A DNA stretch of 64,000 bases from Pleomorphovibrio marinus (GTDB taxonomy: Bacteria; Bacteroidota; Bacteroidia; Cytophagales; Cyclobacteriaceae): NCBI RefSeq assembly GCF_003347495.1, contig NZ_QCXY01000014.1:20902-84901 (forward strand). Direction: 5' to 3'. The translations under genes and the position numbers were made by a program. The notes beneath the pieces are model-generated. The model worked only from the letters and a program-made list of their open reading frames with translations. It did not search any database and had not been told where the DNA came from. Positions 60,160-64,000 of this stretch are shown here, one piece after another. Position 1 is the stretch's first letter. Every line of letters starts with the position of its first letter.

Positions 60160-60846
60160 CGTCCTGGGTTGGGGAATTGTCGTTGAGTCCTTTAATCCCC
60201 GAGCTGACGCACGGGGCTAATGGGGTTGAAACCCATGCGGGTTTCTTTGATCCGTTTGGAGAATGTGTCAGGTGTTACCCAATGTGAACTTAAAAGTGGT
60301 CTTTGTCATTGGGATTTTTGTATACAGTGGCGACCGTTTTCATGCCAAAAATTGTGCTCTTGGTTTCGACCCATGACCCTGAAAGGGTCCAACAATAATA
60401 ACCCCGGGTCAACCCGGGGAATTGGGACATACACCCCCAAAGCCCGGAACCACGGAGTGGTTCAACTCCATTGCACTTCCTAGCTGGGAGGAATATATTT
60501 TGATAAGCTTAACCTTGTTTCGGGCTGGTGGGTGGGCGAAAAATGGTAGGCTTCGAAAGGCTGATTATTGCAGCCGAATTGTTTCCACCACCCCCTTTTT
60601 CCCCCTCCTAAAACAGGAGGGGGAAAGACCGAATCGTTGTTCTTTGCCCCGGAAGGGGGGTATTTAAGAAGCCGCTGTGCCGCCGTTCGGGATTGGAAAT
60701 CCTCCAGAACAAAATCTAAAGCAATGCACTAGAAGAATAGAGACTCCGAAATCGAAAATATTTTTTACGAAGATGTGCAGCCTGCGGATTATAAATCCGC
60801 TTTATCTGTTCTCGAAATTACAAATTTCGAGAAGCGGGGGAAGCGG
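60160..60846. repeat. Family C composite multi-hairpin repeat
   Basis: A full copy, with the same hairpin order as 48430-49170. It ends in the TTCGAGAAGCG block, 3 bp from the DUF2442 stop. Confidence 0.85.
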
Positions 60847-60848
60847 GT

Positions 60849-61085
60849 TTAATAAACCCCAATCAATTCTTTTATGCTGAGTAATTTATCAATGGCCAAA
60901 AAAGACAAATTACTTCCATCAATCACCTCAAAACCATCCCTTTCGGATTTAGTAAGTGCTTTAATTTCAGGAAATTTTTCCAAGGGCACAACAAAGGATC
61001 TGCCATTATCCAAATCGATTTCCAACAGTATATCCCCCTTAAACTGGACATGAACGATCGAAGGTGAGTTAACTAATGAATCCAT
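60849..61085 (-). CDS. DUF2442 protein
   Basis: A 78-residue small beta-rich protein of the DUF2442 family (VQFKGDILLEIDLDNGR, VPLEKFPEIKALTKSERDGFEV, IDKLLSIKELIG). It normally follows a DUF4160 gene in a two-gene module thought to be a toxin-antitoxin-like or stress pair. It overlaps the preceding DUF4160-containing gene by 13 bp. A family C repeat abuts its 3' end. Confidence 0.8.
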   Translation of the reverse strand: MDSLVNSPSIVHVQFKGDILLEIDLDNGRSFVVPLEKFPEIKALTKSERDGFEVIDGSNLSFLAIDKLLSIKELIGVY

Positions 61086-61411
61086 AATCTTATGGCTTTA
61101 ACATCCTTGTTTTCATAAAACAACGCTAATTGATCCAAAAGCGTTCTTTGATGTTTTTGGATCAGCTTCTCTATTTCCTTTAATTCCTTTTGGGTGAAAT
61201 CTCCTTTTTTGCTTTCAACAAGTTCTATGTTGGGCTCCAACCAGAATTTACAGGATCTTTTAAAACCTTTCCTGGCATAAGTTACATGAATATGCTTTCT
61301 TTCCCGCTTATGGGTAAGGTATTCTATGGGGGGCTTAAAAAAGAAAAAGGCCAACAATAGGCCTATCACTGTGATCCATACCTGCTCCCGACGGCTTTGC
61401 CAAGCAGTCAC
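61073..61411 (-). CDS. DUF4160 protein with a foreign membrane-segment N-terminus (chimera)
   Basis: 112 residues if the GTG at 61411 is used; the open frame extends about 28 codons further. Residues ~37-112 are DUF4160 (KHIHVTYARKGFKRSC, KFWLEPNIELV, FTQKELKEIEKLIQKHQRTLL). The N-terminus, however, is two membrane helices (INPAFWILGFIL before the start, WITVIGLLLAFFFFKPP after it) that resemble a YdcF-type protein rather than the DUF4160 beta strand. It looks like a fusion or rearrangement, so the product may not be functional or the start may be internal. It overlaps DUF2442 by 13 bp. Confidence 0.6.
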   Translation of the reverse strand: MTAWQSRREQVWITVIGLLLAFFFFKPPIEYLTHKRERKHIHVTYARKGFKRSCKFWLEPNIELVESKKGDFTQKELKEIEKLIQKHQRTLLDQLALFYENKDVKAIRLWIH

Positions 61412-61576
61412 CAGGATAAACCCTAATATCCAAAAGGCAGGGTTGATCAGGAGCTGGTGGGCAAGGAGTCTTATGAATTCATGAAGTTATGATTGGATCA
61501 CAGATAAGGTGGATCTTCGGTTTATTCTTTGAGCTCCCGAATTATAGGCATTATTCTAAGAATCTATACCAGAAAA
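61412..61576. other. Intergenic, short
   Basis: The minus strand continues the membrane-segment frame of the chimera for ~80 bp. Otherwise nothing is recognised. Confidence 0.35.
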
Positions 61577-61981
61577 TTATCCCATCCAATTTTCTATTGT
61601 TAGGCCGTCAATTTTACCAAAGTGTTTGGTGTTATTCGTAACCAAGACCAAATCATTTGAAATAGCAATACCTGCAATCAAGATATCAATATCATCAACC
61701 GCTTCCCCTTTCTTCCTTTGGTTAGCATAAATCTCCGCTGAAATTTTTATGGAATCTACGCTCAAGTTAATAATTGTGGAAGTAAAGCAAAATTCCTCAA
61801 AAATCTGAAGTTGTTTTTCAGCATTCTTAAAAGTTAAACCGCTAACAATCTCATAATAAGTGATAATGCTGATATTGATACGATCATAGTCCTTAAGATA
61901 TTCTTGGAATTTAAGGAAGACTTTTTCATTTCCCTTCAAAAAATAGGAGATAATGTCAGTATCAATTAAAACAGGCTTCAT
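61577..61981 (-). CDS. PIN-domain toxin (VapC-like)
   Basis: A 134-residue PIN nuclease. The acidic catalytic residues lie in LIDTDIISYFL (Asp7), YYEIVSGL (Glu) and VDDIDILIAG (Asp), and VTNNTKHF gives the typical late motif. VapC toxins cleave tRNA or rRNA. The start codon overlaps the antitoxin stop by one base (TAATG), the normal arrangement of VapBC-like pairs. Confidence 0.87.
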   Translation of the reverse strand: MKPVLIDTDIISYFLKGNEKVFLKFQEYLKDYDRINISIITYYEIVSGLTFKNAEKQLQIFEEFCFTSTIINLSVDSIKISAEIYANQRKKGEAVDDIDILIAGIAISNDLVLVTNNTKHFGKIDGLTIENWMG

Positions 61982-62208
61982 TAAAAAAACTTTGTTCTGT
62001 CGGATTTCCTCCTATTCTCCAAATTGTTCGTTAACTCATCAAAAGTCTCCTCATCAAGATCTGACCAAGACCCCGCAAATGTCAAAACTTTCATTTTATT
62101 GTTTTCTGTTTCCAAAGATTCCAAAAACCTGGAAAGATCTTGGAGTTTCTCGGGAGAAAGATTTTCAATTCTTTTTATGAGTCGCTCTCTTAATTGCTTG
62201 GTTGTCAT
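61981..62208 (-). CDS. Antitoxin of PIN toxin
   Basis: 75 residues, helical at the N-terminus (QLRERLIKRIENLSPEKLQDLSRF), with an acidic stretch FAGSWSDLDEETFDELTNNL that probably wraps the PIN toxin. The stop overlaps the toxin start by one base. This antitoxin type (DUF2281-like) is common in Bacteroidota and Cyanobacteria. Confidence 0.75.
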   Translation of the reverse strand: MTTKQLRERLIKRIENLSPEKLQDLSRFLESLETENNKMKVLTFAGSWSDLDEETFDELTNNLENRRKSDRTKFF

Positions 62209-62789
62209 AACTTACCTCCTTTTACCTTATACCCTAAATTATTAACCAAAGTTCGTTTTTCCTATCCTTTTCTTTGCTAGTGAAAGTTTAATGGAACGCT
62301 CCATCCTGAACGGGCGGGCAGGAGCCGCAGACCGAATTTCTCAAAAATACTCAGCACCCTGGCTTTTTGAGCACCATTGGCCTTTATGTAGGGTACCAAC
62401 ATTCTCTTCTTTATGTGCTTTACGTTCTTTTTGTCCCCGATTCGTTGCGCTACTCGGGGTCAGAAAAATCCTACCTCGCCCACGTACCACCCGCACGCCC
62501 CTGAATGAGCCAGAGCAGGCCACTGACGGAAAGGTCAGGGCAGGCCACTGACAGAATGGTCAGGGCAGGCGCGGTTTACTGACCGCCAGCCACTTGCGGA
62601 AAAGGTGTTCTCTTTACCATTCGAAGCTTTTGATTTCGTCCGAAGGATTGATTGGTGTACAACCTAGGTGCCGTTAGGTACCGGATGTGGGTAGAGAAGG
62701 TATCCATTTAATTACGGCAAATCCCGTAAGGAAGGAACAGGTCATTATGGAATTAAGGAAACTACCTTTTCAGATGTATCAAAGACCAC
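62209..62789. repeat. Decayed repeat DNA, including a diverged family E segment
   Basis: 62395-62640 resembles family E in order (CACCCGCACGCCC, CGCCAGCCACTTGCGGAAAA), with three mini-hairpins inserted at 62509-62575 (CACTGACGGAAAGGTCAGGG and similar). No gene is supported. Confidence 0.5.
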
Positions 62790-64000
62790 GACAGTGGTCA
62801 AACCCCATTAGCTCCGGGTGCCAACCCGGGGAAAAAGGCACAACAAAGCCCCCAGAACCCCGGGAGGGGTTCAACACAAAGGAACTTCTTCGTTGGTAAG
62901 AACTGGTTTTTGCAACCCTAACCCTCGTTACGGGTGGGTTGGGTATCGCAATTCATGCCTGGCTTCGGATGGGTGATATTCGCCCCCTCACTGTTTCCAC
63001 CACCCCCTTTTTCCCCCTCCTAAAACAGGAGGGGGAAAGACCGAATTGTCATTGGGATTTTTGTATACAGTGGCAACCGTTTTTCATGCCAAAAATTGTG
63101 ATCTTGGTTTCGACCCATGACCCTGAAAGGGTCCAACAATAATAACCCCGGGTCAACCCGGGGAATTGGGATACACTCCCTAAACCACGGAGTGGTTCAA
63201 CTCCATTGCACTTCCTAGCTGGGAGGAATAATTTTTGATAAGCTTAACCTTGTTTCGGGCTGGTGGGTGGGCGAAAAATGGTAGACTTTGAAAGGTTGAT
63301 CATTGCACCCGAATTGTTTCCACCACCCCCTTTTTCCCCCTCCTAAAACAGGAGGGGGAAAGATCGAATTGTCATTGGGATTTTTGTAAACAGTGGCAAC
63401 CGTTTTTCATGCCAAAAATTGTGCTCTTGGTTTCGACCCATGACCCTGAAAGGGTCCAACAATAATAACCCCGGGTCAACCCGGGGAATTGGGATACACC
63501 CCCCAAAGCCTGGAACCACGGAGTGGTTCAACTCCATTGCACTTCCTAGCTGGGAGGAATATATTTTGATAAGCTTAACCTTGTTTAGGGCTGAGGGGTG
63601 GGCGAAAAATGGTAGGATTTGAAAGGTTGATTATTGCAGCCGAATTGTTTCCACCACCCCCTTTTTCCCCCTCCTAAAACAGGAGGGGGAAAGATCGAAT
63701 TGGTGTTTTTGCGCTGGAAGGGGGGCTAATTTTAAGAAGACGCTGTACCGCTGTTCGGGATTGGTAATCCTCCAGAACAAGATCTGAAGCAAAGCTCTAG
63801 AAGAGTATAGGCTCCGAAATCCAAATTATTTTTACGAAGATGTGCGGAATGCGGATTACAAATCCGCTTTATCTGTTCTCGAAATTGCAAATTTCGAGAA
63901 ACGGAGTGTTTTTATTGACTTGCACCATTTCCGCCTTCGTCCCTGACCTTCTGTGAAAAAAAACCTTTTCGGAGCGAGCAACAACGTTCCACATAAAAAA
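62790..64000. repeat. Family C repeats, partial plus tandem copies (continues past window)
   Basis: A partial copy lies at 62790-63047. It is followed by a tandem duplication in which the block starting GTCATTGGGATTTTTGTA occurs at 63048 and again at 63371 (period 323 bp). The last copy continues through the GCGGATT/AATCCGC and TTCGAGAA hairpins to the window end. Confidence 0.82.

Noticed and set aside
1..64000. tRNA or rRNA genes
   Set aside because: No cloverleaf with TTCGA-type T-loops and matching stems, and no rRNA-like conserved stretch, was seen on either strand by eye.

Overview
The window reads as chromosomal DNA of a Bacteroidota bacterium, most likely a Cytophagia / Cyclobacteriaceae-type organism (inference). 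The evidence is a type IX secretion C-terminal sorting domain, a hybrid two-component system with a Reg_prop/Y_Y_Y sensor and AraC output, outer-membrane beta-barrels with an N-terminal CarboxypepD_reg-like domain, many lipoproteins, weak ribosome binding sites, and very abundant small palindromic repeats.

Region 1 (1-2.1 kb, +): the 3' end of a T9SS-exported protein, a secreted relative and a small lipoprotein. Region 2 (2.2-14.3 kb): an oxidative sugar or metabolite catabolism locus. Two lipoprotein PQQ dehydrogenases with c-type haem (one fused to a DUF1080/3-keto-disaccharide hydrolase domain) flank a split Tm-1-type pair (UPF0261 protein plus phosphoenolpyruvate-hydrolase-like TIM barrel). 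Divergent from them is a sigma-54 activator whose sensor domain is a copy of that same TIM barrel. A nucleoside-hydrolase-like protein and a CE15-like esterase follow. Region 3 (14.7-31.6 kb): miaE; an AraC regulator carrying the same periplasmic domain as the adjacent outer-membrane barrel; a serine hydrolase whose reading frame contains in-frame palindromic repeats; a 2.1 kb AT-rich segment between 39-bp direct repeats; M3 and M14 peptidases; an M16 remnant; and a second barrel gene cut by a 170-bp MITE. Region 4 (31.8-47.9 kb): a full-length HTCS regulator, an IS1182-like transposase wreck, an M28 peptidase with a C-terminal barrel, an esterase, a pirin, a DUF7133/cytochrome c/F5-8C lipoprotein, a glycosyltransferase and a two-subunit molybdenum hydroxylase.

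Region 5 (47.9-64 kb) is accessory and repeat-dominated. Composite multi-hairpin repeats (family C), CTTCGCG-type tandem repeats (family D) and a 414/438-bp duplication (family E) fill most of it. Scattered between them are a DUF4143 ATPase, toxin-antitoxin modules (RelE/ParE, AbiEii/DUF6922, DUF4160/DUF2442, PIN) and a cluster of a glycine-zipper lipoprotein followed by four small two-helix membrane proteins, three of them sharing an identical or near-identical C-terminal tail. That cluster looks like an undescribed toxin or immunity locus (inference).

The strongest unusual signal is a set of different small non-autonomous palindromic elements caught in or at genes. A roughly 110-bp structured element (family B) duplicates ATGAAA and splits an M16 gene. 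A 170-bp MITE with a 10-bp target duplication breaks a barrel gene. A 19-bp hairpin breaks a transposase. A 27-bp palindrome (family A) is tolerated in frame inside a serine hydrolase. In the first three cases, deleting the element on paper restores the ancestral reading frame.
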